A stretch of DNA of 64,000 bases from Aphidius gifuensis (lineage: Eukaryota > Arthropoda > Insecta > Hymenoptera > Braconidae): NCBI RefSeq assembly GCF_014905175.1, contig NC_057790.1, positions 27,120,469-27,184,468 on the forward strand, written 5' to 3'. Shown here one piece after another: positions 52,755 to 64,000 of the stretch. The notes under the pieces were generated by a model. That model saw nothing but the letters and a program-made list of their open reading frames with translations. It made no database searches and was not told the origin of the DNA. The position numbers and the translations under genes were made by a program. Numbering within the stretch: position 1 is the stretch's first letter; every line of letters begins with the position of its first letter.

Positions 52755-53870
52755 AGAGCAAATGCTGCAACACGTGCTGATAAAATAAATGAAATGAAAG
52801 AATCGTTGGTACGTACGTGAAAATATTTTTCTGCGATTTCTTCTAAATTTCTCTGCGATTACTCCGAATTTTTCCCCAATTGACTCATGCGGAGAAATGA
52901 GTGGAGAAAGGTATCAAAATTTTTTTTTCGAATTTTCTCCGAATTGACTTGGGTGAAGAAACGTTCGGAAATTTTTCTCCACGATAAGAATACGCGGAGA
53001 AACATGTGAAAAAAATAATTTTTCCGAAATCAACGACGAAGAGAAAACTTTTCCACTCATTTCTCGGCATGGGTCCATTTGAGAGAAATTCGGAGTAATC
53101 ACGGAGAAATTCAGAAAAATTCGGAAAAATATTTTCACTAGGGCGTACAATCCCTTATAAACAATAACTTTGTTTTTTGATTGATTTAGCTACATATGAT
53201 AGTAGCATGGGATGCTGAATTCAAGAGGATAAATTTATTTTTTTTATTTATTCAACAGCCAGTTTTATTATCACCAGAGGATCCAAAACTTGCGTCTCTC
53301 TGCCTCTTGAAGTTTGGAAAAAAAAAAATGCCATCCATAAAATTCATAACGGAACGGCAATAATTTTTTTCTACAAACTTCTAAAAATTCTAGAAGTTTC
53401 AGAACATTTACAAGGTTCAATGGTGACAACAACTGATACGTGGGGATCTGTCCGTCAAGATCATTTGAAAGTTTACAAACCACGTAAGATAATTAAACTT
53501 ACTGATGGCCATGAGTATGTAGTCCACACATTTTGAAGTACGTGAAAATTTAATTAATGAAATACTGAATGTAATTACTTATAAATATTTTGTAAAATGT
53601 TACTATTTTTATTTTTTACAGACTGTTGCTGATATTGTTACAATATCCAATTGAAAAATAATAAAACCAGAGAGTTCACCAATAGTTTCTCTTAAGAATT
53701 TAAGAAATATCGTGACATGGCAATGGCTGAAAAAGCTGAACACGAAAAAAAACTTGAAGACGAAAAAGAAAAAGCTGCTAAAATTGTAATTAAAAATGAC
53801 AATGATTCACGAGTTGATAAAATAGCAGAAGCATCGCAAGCTGAACTTCACAACAAAGTATCAGTTCATT
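52755..53870 (+). pseudogene. Decayed exon fragments of an unidentified gene
   Basis: An exon-like piece at 52755-52808 has both acceptor and donor and reads RANAATRADKINEMKESL. A second from 53259 reads PVLLSPEDPKLASLCLLKFG and then hits a stop. A third, near 53403-53515, includes TTTDTWGSVRQDHLKVYKP and a stop after VVHTF. Fragments near 53632-53860 include SPIVSL and, in another frame, AEKAEHEKKLEDEKEKAAK. The amino-acid use is protein-like, but frameshifts, stops and an inserted fold-back element break it. I cannot name the parent gene. Confidence 0.5.
52817..53138. mobile_element. Fold-back element, 15-bp perfect inverted ends
   Basis: The outer ends are perfectly inverted: GTGAAAATATTTTTC at 52817-52831 and its complement at 53124-53138. 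The next ~45 bp of each arm also match with gaps, including GATTACTCCGAATTT. The pentamer CGTAC flanks the left end (52812) and lies 5 bp past the right end (53144), so a target duplication is possible. The element sits 8 bp after the donor of the exon relic and belongs to the GGAGAAAA repeat family. Confidence 0.65.
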
Positions 53871-53948
53871 TATTTATTTTTTTTTCTAAATTAATTTTTA
53901 TCTCGCTCTTAACATTTATCATGAACAACAGTTTTATTTTATTATTAT

Positions 53949-54290
53949 CCCTGGTAGAAATAATCTCTATTTTGACTTAAAAAAACAAACACAAAAAAAT
54001 GGAAAAATTAATAAGAAAAAGTAGAAATAAGAGTTTACATACGAAAAATAAAAAAGAAATTTTTTCTGAAAAAAATCGGAGAAAATCCGGAGAAAACTCC
54101 GGCTTTCTTCGGCATTACTCCGTTTTTGGCCCATTTCCGGAGAAATTACTCCGGCATGAGATTAATGTCGGAGAAATTAATCTGCCACTACTTTTATGCC
54201 GGAATAATTTCTCCGCCATCAACCTCATGCAGTAATTTCTCCGGAAATGGGCCAAAAACGGAGAAATGCCGGAGTAATGCCCAGTTAAAT
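53949..54290. mobile_element. Fold-back element with a perfect 31-bp inverted pair
   Basis: 54120-54150 and 54231-54261 are perfectly complementary over 31 bp. The imperfect arms extend to about 54111 and 54281, and CTCCGG words are repeated throughout. The left side near 53949 begins CCCTGGTAGAAATAATC, like the left end of the 6.26-kb MITE. It lies in what may have been an intron of the decayed gene. Confidence 0.6.
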
Positions 54291-54299
54291 AATTAAAAA

Positions 54300-54615
54300 A
54301 CCTAAACAATATAGTGACGAAGCTAAGCTTAGAGATGCTGCTAAACGTGCTGAACCCAGAATTATCCAGCAAGAAGAGTTATAATAAGAACAATAATGTA
54401 TCATGGTAAACCAATTGATACATTAACATATAAACAAATGATTGGTCGTGCTGGTACAATGCTGGTGAAAGTATTATTTGTAAACAAAATGAACGTATAT
54501 TTAAAAAAAAATTATCGCTAAATCTTGAACCAATTAAATCATGTTTAAATAGTACTGGACCATTAATAAGAGCTCTACTTGAAGCTGTTGCTAGTGAAGT
54601 TGCATATACATATAT
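54300..54615 (+). pseudogene. Fragment of a POLQ/mus308-type helicase gene, frameshifted
   Basis: 54300-54372 reads YSDEAKLRDAAKRAEPRI and belongs to the preceding unidentified relic. From 54380 the sequence reads YHGKPIDTLTYKQMIGRAG, then after a frameshift near 54460 GESIICKQNERIF, and then GPLIRALLEAVASEVAYT. These motifs match the region around helicase motif VI and the following winged-helix part of DNA polymerase theta/HELQ-type helicases. The frameshift removes part of the arginine-finger region, so the copy cannot be functional. It ends abruptly where the duplicated 3' flank of the Ig-like gene begins. Confidence 0.65.
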
Positions 54616-54860
54616 GTCTGATAAATATCATCATTTATTTTTAAATTAATAATAAATATCAAATATTGGTATTATTTTATATACCAAAAATAATTATTTC
54701 TTGTAATATTTGATGTATTCATTTGTTTTTTTTAATTTGTAATTAATAAATTTAAACAGTTGAATATGTTTATAAAATAAAATTGGATAATTGTTGTGGG
54801 AATAAATTGTTAATATTAAAATATAAAATCACATTTATTTTTTTTTTTATAATATGTAAA
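54600..54860 (+). repeat. Second copy of the Ig-like gene's 3' flank
   Basis: It matches 51700-52160 in order (ATATATGTCTGAT, AATATTGGTATTATTTTATAT, AGGATAATTGTTG-like and TATAAAATCACATTTATTTT). It is followed at 54875-55000 by sequence resembling 41375-41460, downstream of OMA1. Confidence 0.6.
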
Positions 54861-56597
54861 TTCATTTATTTTAATTTTACATAAGTAATTTATCTGCACT
54901 ACACAATACTGTGTATGCATCTGACTGACAGTCAACACAATATTATTTCTTAAATTATTATTATTATTATTATTATTATAAAAAACCCTATTTACATATA
55001 TTATTATCACATTTTTTTTTTTTTTTTTTTTTCTCCTCTAAATTATTATTAATAATAAGAAATCATAATGAATGTTGGCAAAATTATATTTTTAAAATTA
55101 ATATTTTTGTTGTTGATTTTTTTTCTATCAAGAAGCAAGCTGAAGATAATTTTGGAATTAAAATTCATGTTTTTTTTAACGCAAATTTATGCGTACCGTT
55201 GAATTTTTTGATAATGAAAAATTATAAAATAGCCATGTCTATGGAATAATTTTTTTTTCTTTTTTAAATTTAAGTCAAGTGTGTAAATGTTTTGATAGTT
55301 AACTGGAAATGACAATTGCAGCAGTAAAATTAATTCTTTTAAATTGTTGTTTTTATAGATGACAGTAGAAAAATGGTTGACGACAACAAATTGAGATTGT
55401 TGGTGACACAAGTTACATGATAACTTGACTCGGTTATTCACCAAGCTTTGTCAACATTGCACAATATATTTGAAGATTTTAAATAATATAAAATCTTGGC
55501 TTACAATCAACACCACTGAGCTTCTTGATTGGAACGATTTTAATTGACTTATGAAATCGAACCAAGACTCAAGTGTAAATATGTTTGTCGTATTTTTTTT
55601 GTTGAGACAGAAGATGATGATGATAAAAGAAGAGTCGATTTGTGATGAAGAATTTTTTTTTAACCACTGAATTCTCATTTCCAATATTAATTTTTTGAGA
55701 CACAATTTTAATCATGGCTCTTTGAGCCAGAGGCATTTTCGTTCTCAAGACACTTGCTATGTTCTTTTTTTTTTTTTTTTCATTTCAATAGACATGTTAT
55801 TTTAATTATTTTTCCTATTTTCATTTGTTCATTATTATTATTATTTTTTTTTTGAATCAAAACGCGATCATGAATTTTAATTCGAAAATCATTTCCAAAA
55901 TGCCAATATTTTTTTTTTGTTAGAAAAATTATTTAGTCTGTTTTTCTTTTTTCTATTTTGCAAGTATTTTTTCTTTTTAAATTATGATCGTTGAAAAATA
56001 TCTAAAAAAATTATTAATTAAGAATGAATAAATAATAATTATTAAGATATTCATTCTCATTGAAAAAAAAAAAAAAAAAAAAATATAATAAAAATAGTAT
56101 CAATGTTAATAAAAAATACATGTTGGATCAATTGGCTGTGAGTTCAAGTATCAAGCATAAATTTATCTAGCTAAAGTATATCATTTTAAGATGAAAAAAA
56201 AATATTTTAAATTGATACTTTGAACGCACATCCAAGATTCAATATGTCAAAATGATAAATTTCCTAATTAAATTATCTGACAATAATTTTTTCAAAGTAA
56301 AATGATTTTATCAAAGATTGCATTGCCGAGCAACTTTTTTTTCTATGAGTAATTTAAATTGATAAATTATGATAGTTGTTCTATATACACAAAGCATGAA
56401 ACTTGAATTTAACTTTTTTCTTTTGTACAATATTAATTGGAACATTATCCAATAATTATATAAAACAAAAATTTCATTTTTGTTATTTTATTTTTAAAGT
56501 CAAAAATGTTTCATGCTTTTTTTTTGTTTAAACGAAAAAATTAAAATTAAAATAAAAAATCAAGTTTTTCTAGATTAAAAAATAATTAATATTATAT
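54861..56597. other. Intergenic region downstream of NXF1
   Basis: No gene is seen. It contains ATT microsatellite (54957-54980), long poly(T) runs and the 41.4-kb-related segment. The part next to 56597 probably holds the NXF1 3' UTR. Short minus-strand frames at 55187-55705 lack any family features. Confidence 0.45.
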
Positions 56598-59254
56598 CTA
56601 CTTGTTAAATGCATCTTGAGGAATTTGACCAAGTTTAAAAAATTCTTGAAATACACTAAGAGCATTGGGATAGTTCCAATTTTGTTCAATTAAACATTTT
56701 TCACTCCAATCTAATTTCATGTTAGTTGCTGCACTGAGGGCGATGACCATTTGTTGTTTCATTTCTGTTGTAAGTTCAACAGGTGTTGACGTTGATGGTA
56801 CTTGTTGTTGTTGTTGTTGTTGTTGTTGTGGTGTTGTTGATTCAGCAACAATTGCTTTGAATATATTTTTTTCTTGTTTTGGTGTTGGATGTGATAAACT
56901 TAATTGCTCGTTTTTGATACACCATCCAGCACCTTGTCTAACAATTATAAATGTGCGACTGAAGTATCTTATAAATTCATCTTTAGTATTTAATTCTTTA
57001 AATAAGCCGGTTGTTGTCATCATAATCATATTTCCCTGAATAACAAAAAATTATTATTATTATTGTTGAAAGAAGAAGAAGAAAAAGCTGGATAAAAATA
57101 TAGGTGTAAATAAATTAAATTTCAACTTACAGTATCAAGAGTAACATCAAGAGTAAAACTGTTTAAACAATGTTTGGTTTTTGGTAATGACGAAATGTAA
57201 GTGATGATTGAAGCTTTGCCTTGTTTCAATAATCTTCTTCTTTTTATTGGATCTTTTGTTCGCATCATGTCACGATTGTCTTCATGATATCTACCAAATC
57301 TATAATTTAAATTATCACAACATTTTATTAATTGAAATTAAAAATAGGTAAATAAATATTTTGTATTTTTAGAAAAGAGTAATTACTTGTACATTTGTGA
57401 AGATATTGATGATACAGTAATACTAAAACTGGCAGATTCATTGTAGGCATCTGCCAGTGGTTGACGTGATTCACCATCGAAACATTCGTAATAAAGTTTT
57501 AAAAATTGTGTTGCAGTTGTATGAGCTTCAAGTGAAACAGCAAAGCTTGTTTTTGTCTCAGGAAATTTGACTTCATCGTCAACTCCATCAAATAATATTG
57601 GAGGTGGTAAATCTATATTATCCTTAAGAAAAAAACAACAACAACAATTAATATATATTTTTCCAAGGAAATAAATACAAAAAAAAAAAATAATTAAACT
57701 CACCAATTTCATTAGTTTTGGGAATATTTTCCGCAAATCACTGTGATGGAGAAACAAAATCCAGAAGCACGGAAGCTCCAAGTTAGTTGTAAGAAAAACA
57801 AAAATAATATACTTAATTAATTTAAAGGGGATATATCAATCAACAACATCCATGACTTTTTTTTTTTCCTTTAGATTGCAGCAATGAAAAGAGAAAAAAA
57901 AGGAAAAAAAAATATTTCGATCTATCCCCTGTAAATAAACAAATGCAATGATTAAAAAACAATAATAAATTAAATATTACCCAACATAATTTTCATGACG
58001 ATCTTTGTAACGTAAACAAACTGGATTTCCAGTCAATTTGAGTTCATTCAGTTTAAGTTCCTTGACAGCTTCAAGTTGAGCCAACGAAGTTATCTAAAAA
58101 ATATTCAATGAAAACAGTAATTTCTAATCAAAACAAAAATATCAATTATCATTGACTTACTTTGTTATCACCAATATGTAAAATTTTCAAGTTTGCAAAC
58201 TTTGCTCCAAGAATACTCAGTTTATGAATACTTCCAAAATTATTTTTATCCAACTTTAATGCACCCAATGTTGGCAAAACAGCACCAACAATATCCAATA
58301 CTTCAGTTAATACATTATTACGATTAAGAGGAAAATAATATTCTGATACGAGATCACAGTCATGATGAAATGCTGATAAATCAAGTGCATTTAATACAGA
58401 TGAATATCTTTTTTCCATTGCTAGCCTTATTCTATTTTTGGTGACATCATCAATTTTAGATGGTGGACTTTGTTGAGTTACTTTAATAATAATTTTAAAA
58501 CCATCTGGTGTTGTTATTTTACGATCAAATGATAATAATTTTTTAGCAACTTTAAAATCATCAATGTAAAATATAACATCATGTTCACATTCTTTGTACA
58601 TTATTGGCACAAAAACATCTGGCTGTATTGAATTGTGAAGAAGTCCAACAAGTGTTGGTTTATCATATTTTTTACCATACGGTATCTAAAATAAATAAAT
58701 AAATAAAGCATCAAGATACCAGTTGTTAAAACAATAATAAATAATTAAGTCAAGTAAATAATCTTACATGAATTTTATAGCAATAACCCTCACGAAGAGG
58801 TGCATCAACACGAGATCTGTTGTTGACATAACCACCACTACCACCACGTCCTCTTCCTCGATATCCAATTATCCTGCTGACATTATTGCCATTGGTTGTT
58901 GGTAGCATTGCAACATCATCACCATCAAGAAGAGACTTTAGTGCTGCTAATCCAACATTTTTAATTCCTTTTTTATTGCTCTTGGTGACGTTTTTAAATG
59001 ACACTCTAGGTCTACTTCCATTAAAATGACTATCATTGTCAATTCGTCTTCCATCACGATCATCATGATCTAGATAATAAATTTTACAAATATGAATACG
59101 TGGCATTAGTTAAAAAAAGAATAAACATATAGGTATGCTCAAGGTTGTTGTTGGAAAATAAAAAAATAAATAGGTTATGCTTACCGAAATAATGCTTATC
59201 ATCAGATCTCCTTGAACTGACCCATGGTTGTCCTTTACTTGATTTTTTAGGCAT
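56598..59254 (-). CDS. sbr: Nuclear RNA export factor 1 (NXF1/TAP; small bristles)
   Basis: NXF1 is the general mRNA export receptor. It binds mRNPs with its partner NXT1 and docks on FG nucleoporins. The eight exons are 59185-59254, 58768-59069, 58161-58685, 57981-58093, 57704-57740, 57387-57622, 57131-57299 and 56598-57035. They give 629 aa, the normal family size. An RG-rich N-terminus (GYRGRGRGG) is followed by an RNA-binding domain from about 118 (GYCYKIHIPYGKKYDK). Leucine-rich repeats cover about 260-330 (LGALKLDKNNFGSIHKL, LKILHIGDNK, LKLTGNPVC). The NTF2-like domain is about 366-535 (FLKLYYECFD, FSRTFIIV). After a poly-Gln stretch, the C-terminal UBA-like TAP-C domain contains NWNYPNALSVFQEFFKLGQI. 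It is divergent from crn, with 978 bp between start codons. Confidence 0.96.
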
Positions 59255-60232
59255 TTTTAATGTTTATCTGCTACAAGCAATTATTATTATTATTATTCAA
59301 TTTGTTGTTGTTTTTTTTTTTATCAATAAATTGTTGATAATAAGCAACAAGGGCTGTAGCAAGATAATGCCTCGTGTTAAAATACGTCTTTGTCAACTTT
59401 TTAATAAAATTTAAACACCAATTCACTGTTAGTATAAATAAATAATTAATAATTATTGTGACGTTTATGGATGTAATGCATACACGAATAAATGTAATTA
59501 CTTTATTTTGTTATAATAAAAAATTACGGATTACTGTGAATTCAGTGTAACACGAAATTAAAATGGCGGATTATGACTCTCTCTCACTCTTTTTCGTTTT
59601 TTTTTTTCTCTTTGTCATTCCACACTCTTTCTTTTTTGTTATACGCCATTTTGTTTGTATAGTAGTAACTCGGTTGATAATGTAAATATTTGTAAAACTT
59701 GTAATTTTGGCGCTTTTGTCGTACGGTCAATTAGAGAACTACAAGTAATCGATAAATATGGCATGGCTTTATTGTCACAAATGCACAAATGCCACAAATG
59801 TCAAATTGTCATGATAGTGACGACATAGATAAACGATTGTAAACGTTTGTGGATTTTGTGATAATAAAATATTAATTTGTTAAAAAATTGGCAAATGGTA
59901 TGTACCTAAATGTCAACTTTTTTTATTGCTAGTAATTATTTAACACATCAGCAACACATATTTACAGTGTACTTCTTCATTAATTATAGCAAATAAATTA
60001 ATTATTTGAAGTTAGGTTATAAAATTTTAGTAAATATTTATAACAATTTTTGTTTTATATTTTTAATTACAGATTAAAGTGAGTGGCTAAAACATTAATT
60101 GGGCTAATGAAATTAATTGTAATAAATCGAAATCAATATTAGTAAAGTTAGTAAAGTTAGTTTATTTGTTTGTTGATTGTAATTAACAATAAATTTATTT
60201 AAATATCAATATAAAAAACGACAAAAAAAATA
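59255..60232. promoter_or_regulatory. Divergent promoter region of NXF1 and crn
   Basis: This spacer lies between two divergent housekeeping genes. It contains CT-rich sequence (59575-59635), AATCGATAAAT near 59747 (close to the insect DRE TATCGATA) and several ATTTGTCAAAT-like words. A plausible crn 5'-UTR intron runs from ATG|GTATGT near 59898 to TTACAG near 60071. No TATA box is obvious. Shared regulation is inference from the arrangement. Confidence 0.45.
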
Positions 60233-62349
60233 ATGGAGAAACCACAAAAAATGCCCAAAGTGACAAAGGTAAGTTTTAAGATGATAAAACAAAAAAATAA
60301 ATAATAAAATTATAATGATTAATAATGATTACTAATATGATAAATTAATTTTTAAAATGATAGGTCAAAAACAAATCACCGGCAGAAATACAAATAACAG
60401 CTGAGCAACTTCTTCGTGAAGCAAAAGAACGTGATCTTGAGATACTTGCACCACCACCAAAACAAAAAATATCAGATCCACATGAATTGGCAGCATATCA
60501 ATTGAGAAAAAGAAAAACTTTTGAGGATACTATTAGAAAAAATCGTACTGTATTAAGTAATTGGATGAAATATGCAGCCTGGGAAGAAAGTCAAAAAGAA
60601 ATTGATCGTGCTCGTTCAATATATGAACGTGCAATGGATGTTGATCATAAAAATATAACACTATATTTAAAATATGCTGAAATGGAAATGCGTCATCGTC
60701 AAGTACAACATGCTAGAAATATTTGGGATAAAGCTGTTACATTATTACCAAGAGTCAATCAATTTTGGTATAAATATACATATATGGAAGAAAAATTAGA
60801 TCAAATTGCAAAAGCACGTGAAGTATTTAGAAGATGGATGGAATGGCAACCAGATGAACAAGCATGGTTAACATATATTAATTTTGAATTACGTTATAAA
60901 GAAATTGATAGAGCTAGAGATATTTATGAAAAATTTGTTAAGGCACATCCACAAGTTAAAAATTGGATAAAATATGCTAGATTTGAAGAAACACATGGTT
61001 TTATAAGTCGTGCAAGAGAAGTATTTGAAGAAGCTGTTACATTTTATGGTAATGAAAATATTGATGAAAAATTATTCTTATCATTTGCAGAATTTGAAGA
61101 AAGACAAAAAGAACATGAAAGAACAAGAGTTCTTTATAAATATGCATTAGATAAATTACCAAGAGATAAAACACAAGAAATATATAAAGCATATACAATA
61201 CATGAAAAAAAATATGGTGATCGTTCTGGTATTGATGATGTTATTCTTAGTAAAAGAAAAAATCAATATGAACAAGAAGTTGCTGATAATCCATCAAATT
61301 ATGATGCATGGTTTGATTATTTAAAATCACTTGAATCAGAAGGTAATTTAGATCATAATTATGTACGTGAAGTTTATGAAAAAGCAATTGCAAATGTACC
61401 ACCAACAAAACAAAAAGAACATTGGAAAAGATATATTCATTTATGGATTAATTATGCTCTATTTGAAGAATTAGATACTGAAGATATTGAAAGATGTCGT
61501 CAAGTATATAAAACATGTATTGAATTAATACCACATGAAATATTTACATTTTCAAAAATATGGTTATTATATGCTAAATTTGAAATAAGACAAAAAAATT
61601 TAGAAATTGCTAGAAAAACATTGGATATGGCACTTGATATTTGTCCAAGAGATAAATTATATCGTGAATATATTGATCTTGAAATACAACTACGTAAATT
61701 TGAAAGATGTAGAACATTGTATGAAAAATTTTTACAATTTGGTCCTGAAAATAGTACAACATGGATGAGATTTGCTGAATTAGAATCATCAATTGGTGAT
61801 ATTGATCGTGCTAGAGCAATATTTAAATTGGCAATATCACAACCAATACTTGATATGCCAGAAGTATTATGGAAAGCATATATTGATTTTGAAATATCAC
61901 AATGTGAACCACAAAATGCTAGAGATTTATTTGAACGTCTTCTAGAAAGAACACCACATGTTAAAGTATGGATGGCATATGCTAAATTTGAATTACAAAA
62001 TGACATTGTTGAAGAGGGCATTGATAAAGTTGTATTGGCAAGAAGAGTATTTGAAAGAGCAAATACTGCATTAAGAACAAATGGTGATGGCGAAAGTAGA
62101 GCTTTGTTGCTTGAAGCTTGGCTTGAATTTGAAAGTGAAATCGGTGATGAAGAGAGTCGTGCTAAGGTTTCAGCTAAAATTCCAAGAAGAGTTAGAAAGA
62201 GAAGAAGACTTGTTGGTGATGATGGCTCTGATGATGGTTGGGAAGAAATAATTGATTTTATTTTCCCAGAAGATGAGTTACAACAAGCTAACTTGAAAAT
62301 TCTTGCTGCTGCTAAAAATTGGATAAATAATAAAACAACAACAACTTGA
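60233..62349 (+). CDS. crn: Crooked neck (CRNKL1/Clf1/Syf3) pre-mRNA splicing factor
   Basis: This spliceosome protein is built almost entirely of HAT repeats and acts as a scaffold in the NineTeen/Prp19-associated complex needed for spliceosome activation. The two exons are 60233-60268 and 60364-62349, giving 673 aa, close to the family length. The start MEKPQKMPKVTKVKNKSPAE leads to EIQITAEQLLREAKER and DPHELAAYQLRKRKTFED, the conserved N-terminus. HAT repeats then recur with the W.KYA.FE....RAR.IYERA pattern through residue ~600 (for example NWMKYAAWEESQKEIDRAR). The C-terminus is acidic and basic (KIPRRVRKRRR, DDGWEEI). Codon use is strongly A/T-ending. Confidence 0.97.
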
Positions 62350-62419
62350 AAAATTTGTATGTAATTTTTTTTTTTTTATAACAAATAAATAATAATAATT
62401 AATTAATTTTTTTTTTTTT

Positions 62420-63038
62420 ATGAATCAACTCTAAATTCCTCAGTAACTTGAAAAGAACCTGGTCCTGCATATCTATATAATGAAAAATATAAATTATTAT
62501 TATTAAAAAAAAAAAAATGAATAAAATCACAGTTTTTGATTTAAAAATATATAAAATTTTTTAAATACTTACACATCAATTAGCAGAGGATATATAAATG
62601 AGCCATTTAATATTAACATCAGCTTGAAAATCATTTGATATAGGTACTTTTAATTTCATCACAATTTGCTGAGCTGTGTCATTTATTAATTTTTCAATTT
62701 TAATATTATCAATCCAAGTCATTATTTTAGTAGAATCATTCTGAAATTTACAAATTAAATTTTTAACATGTAAAAAATCTATATATATTCAAATTAAATG
62801 GTATTGTAAATAAATGTTTATTGTATATGGAAATATGAGGAACATCAGGACTACCACATTTTAAAACAAATTATTCTCCTGATGGTGACATTGATGCCTC
62901 ATTGTACAAACAAGGTAAACCCTCATTTTCACTTTAAATATTGGATTTATATCTAATGTTGATAAACGATAAAATTGTTGTTGTGATGGATCATCAGCTA
63001 CTGTTACAATTAATTATCAATAATCGTTTCTAAATACC
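62420..63038 (-). pseudogene. Decayed dipeptidyl peptidase 4-like gene fragment
   Basis: Minus-strand pieces in gene order are: 63038 to about 62935, reading VTVADDPSQQQFYRLSTLDI after two stops; about 62935-62840, in a shifted frame, reading GLPCLYNEASMSPSGE, a stop, then FVLKCGSPDVPHIS; 62742-62575, reading STKIMTWIDNIKIEKL and VPISNDFQADV; and 62473-62420, reading YAGPGSFQVTEEFRVDS. This order matches the end of the beta-propeller and the start of the hydrolase domain of DPP4-family serine peptidases. Splice-site remnants remain, so it derives from a genomic copy. The catalytic Ser/Asp/His region is absent. Two frame-disrupting changes and stops show that it is dead. Confidence 0.65.
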
Positions 63039-64000
63039 TGAAAAAAGAAAATGATATTCGAACATACATGTAATACTTATCAAGCATTAATTAATTATTT
63101 ACTGGTTTAAAAAAAAGTTAATTAATTAATTTATATACAGATTTTTTTAAGTCATTTAAAATTATTATTTTTATCTTTAATACAATTTATTATTCGATCA
63201 ACACCAACTGGTACTTTGTTGCATCCTCCCTTCATACAAGTTTAATATTTTTTCTGATAATTTTTGTATTTACAGGATTTATACTGCAAATGAGATAAAA
63301 AAAAATTATAAAGAATAACAATAAATGAACATCTCCAGCTGCGTATGTGTGTTGCTGGATAATAATGTATCAACGAGGCTGCATCATGCCAGGATGTCTA
63401 AACACTGTGGTGCCACGCACCAAGTACATATACCTATATGGTAAATCTTTCTGTATTAAGCATTTGGTACTGACGTAACAAACAGAGACACATATTACAA
63501 CAACAATTCATATGATTTACCCCCTCGTTATTTTGTTGTTATTATTATGATAAATATTTTTTTTTTGTTATTTTCAAATTTTCTTTGAATAATCGGTAAG
63601 CCGCTTATGGTAATGCATGATTTTTGCGCTTTTTTGAAAAAATATGTGTATATTTTTCCCCTAAAATCCTAATCCGACATGAGACAGGGAATGGAAACGA
63701 TAATTTCACTTCAATAGAGATGAGACGTGATCGATTTTCATGAGAGAAGCGTTCACAATAACCTGCCGACCTTCTTTTGTCTTTTTTTTTTTTTCATTTT
63801 TATTTTTTTTTTTTACATCATCACCCTTCTTGGCCTAGTGCTCAATGCTCATTCATATAGATTTTTTTTTTTTTCATATTTTCTTGATAAATGTCAATCA
63901 GATGATAACTATCGTTGAATATAGTCCATGGCTTTTAATGTGATTGTGATCTTGTGAAAATGAGTGAATAGAAAAAGTGAAAATAAAGACAAAAAAAATC
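63039..64000. other. Intergenic sequence at the window end
   Basis: No gene is recognised. 63330-63500 is less AT-rich (GCATCATGCCAGGATG) and may continue decayed or regulatory sequence. 63640-63960 is mixed with poly(T) runs. The short frame at 63727-63918 is Phe-rich and unconvincing. Confidence 0.4.

Noticed and set aside
61500..62021. 173-aa minus-strand frame
   Set aside because: It is antisense shadow of the crn HAT-repeat exon, whose protein is unambiguous.

Overview
The window is extremely AT-rich eukaryotic DNA with short AT-rich introns, many homopolymer runs and microsatellites, and genes whose proteins match insect families. OMA1 with intact active-site motifs, dense small introns and overall composition suggest a hymenopteran, probably a parasitoid wasp such as a braconid. 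That placement is inference from protein content and base composition, not from a search.

Layout. 1-12540 is a gene desert holding a degenerate ~190-bp tandem repeat (781-1245), small fold-back elements near 5.9-6.6 kb, and microsatellites. 12541-17114 (minus) is a four-exon paired-class homeobox gene resembling homeobrain. 17115-27574 is a second desert with a fold-back element near 23.1 kb. 27575-34776 (minus) is a 13-exon MAST-family kinase (Drosophila dop family). 36629-38514 (minus) is eIF3e. A possible 89-aa small membrane protein lies head-to-head with it (39077-39346), followed by the mitochondrial protease gene OMA1 (39545-41171).

The most unusual part is 42.1-55 kb. At 42144-44018 there is a strong TATA/Inr promoter, a repetitive leader, a consensus splice donor, an array of 3'-splice-site-like repeats, a tandem pair of hairpin-forming repeats, and a 27-bp tandem repeat that can encode (MSAIEKFAA)n. 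I do not recognise this unit. At 45871-51712 is a 13-exon gene for a 1096-aa type I membrane protein with degenerate Ig-like repeats and an Arg/Ser-rich tail. All exon junctions keep the reading frame. Flanking pieces of this gene recur at 52.26-52.56 kb and 54.6-54.86 kb, around decayed gene fragments (one POLQ-helicase-like) and two fold-back elements. This looks like the remains of a tandem duplication.

56598-59254 (minus) is the mRNA export receptor NXF1 (sbr). It is divergently paired with crooked neck (crn), 60233-62349 (plus). A decayed DPP4-like fragment lies just downstream (62420-63038, minus). The conserved genes are housekeeping functions (translation initiation, mRNA export, splicing, mitochondrial quality control) plus one kinase and one developmental regulator. 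No shared pathway is evident. I saw no tRNA, rRNA, CRISPR or intact transposase gene.
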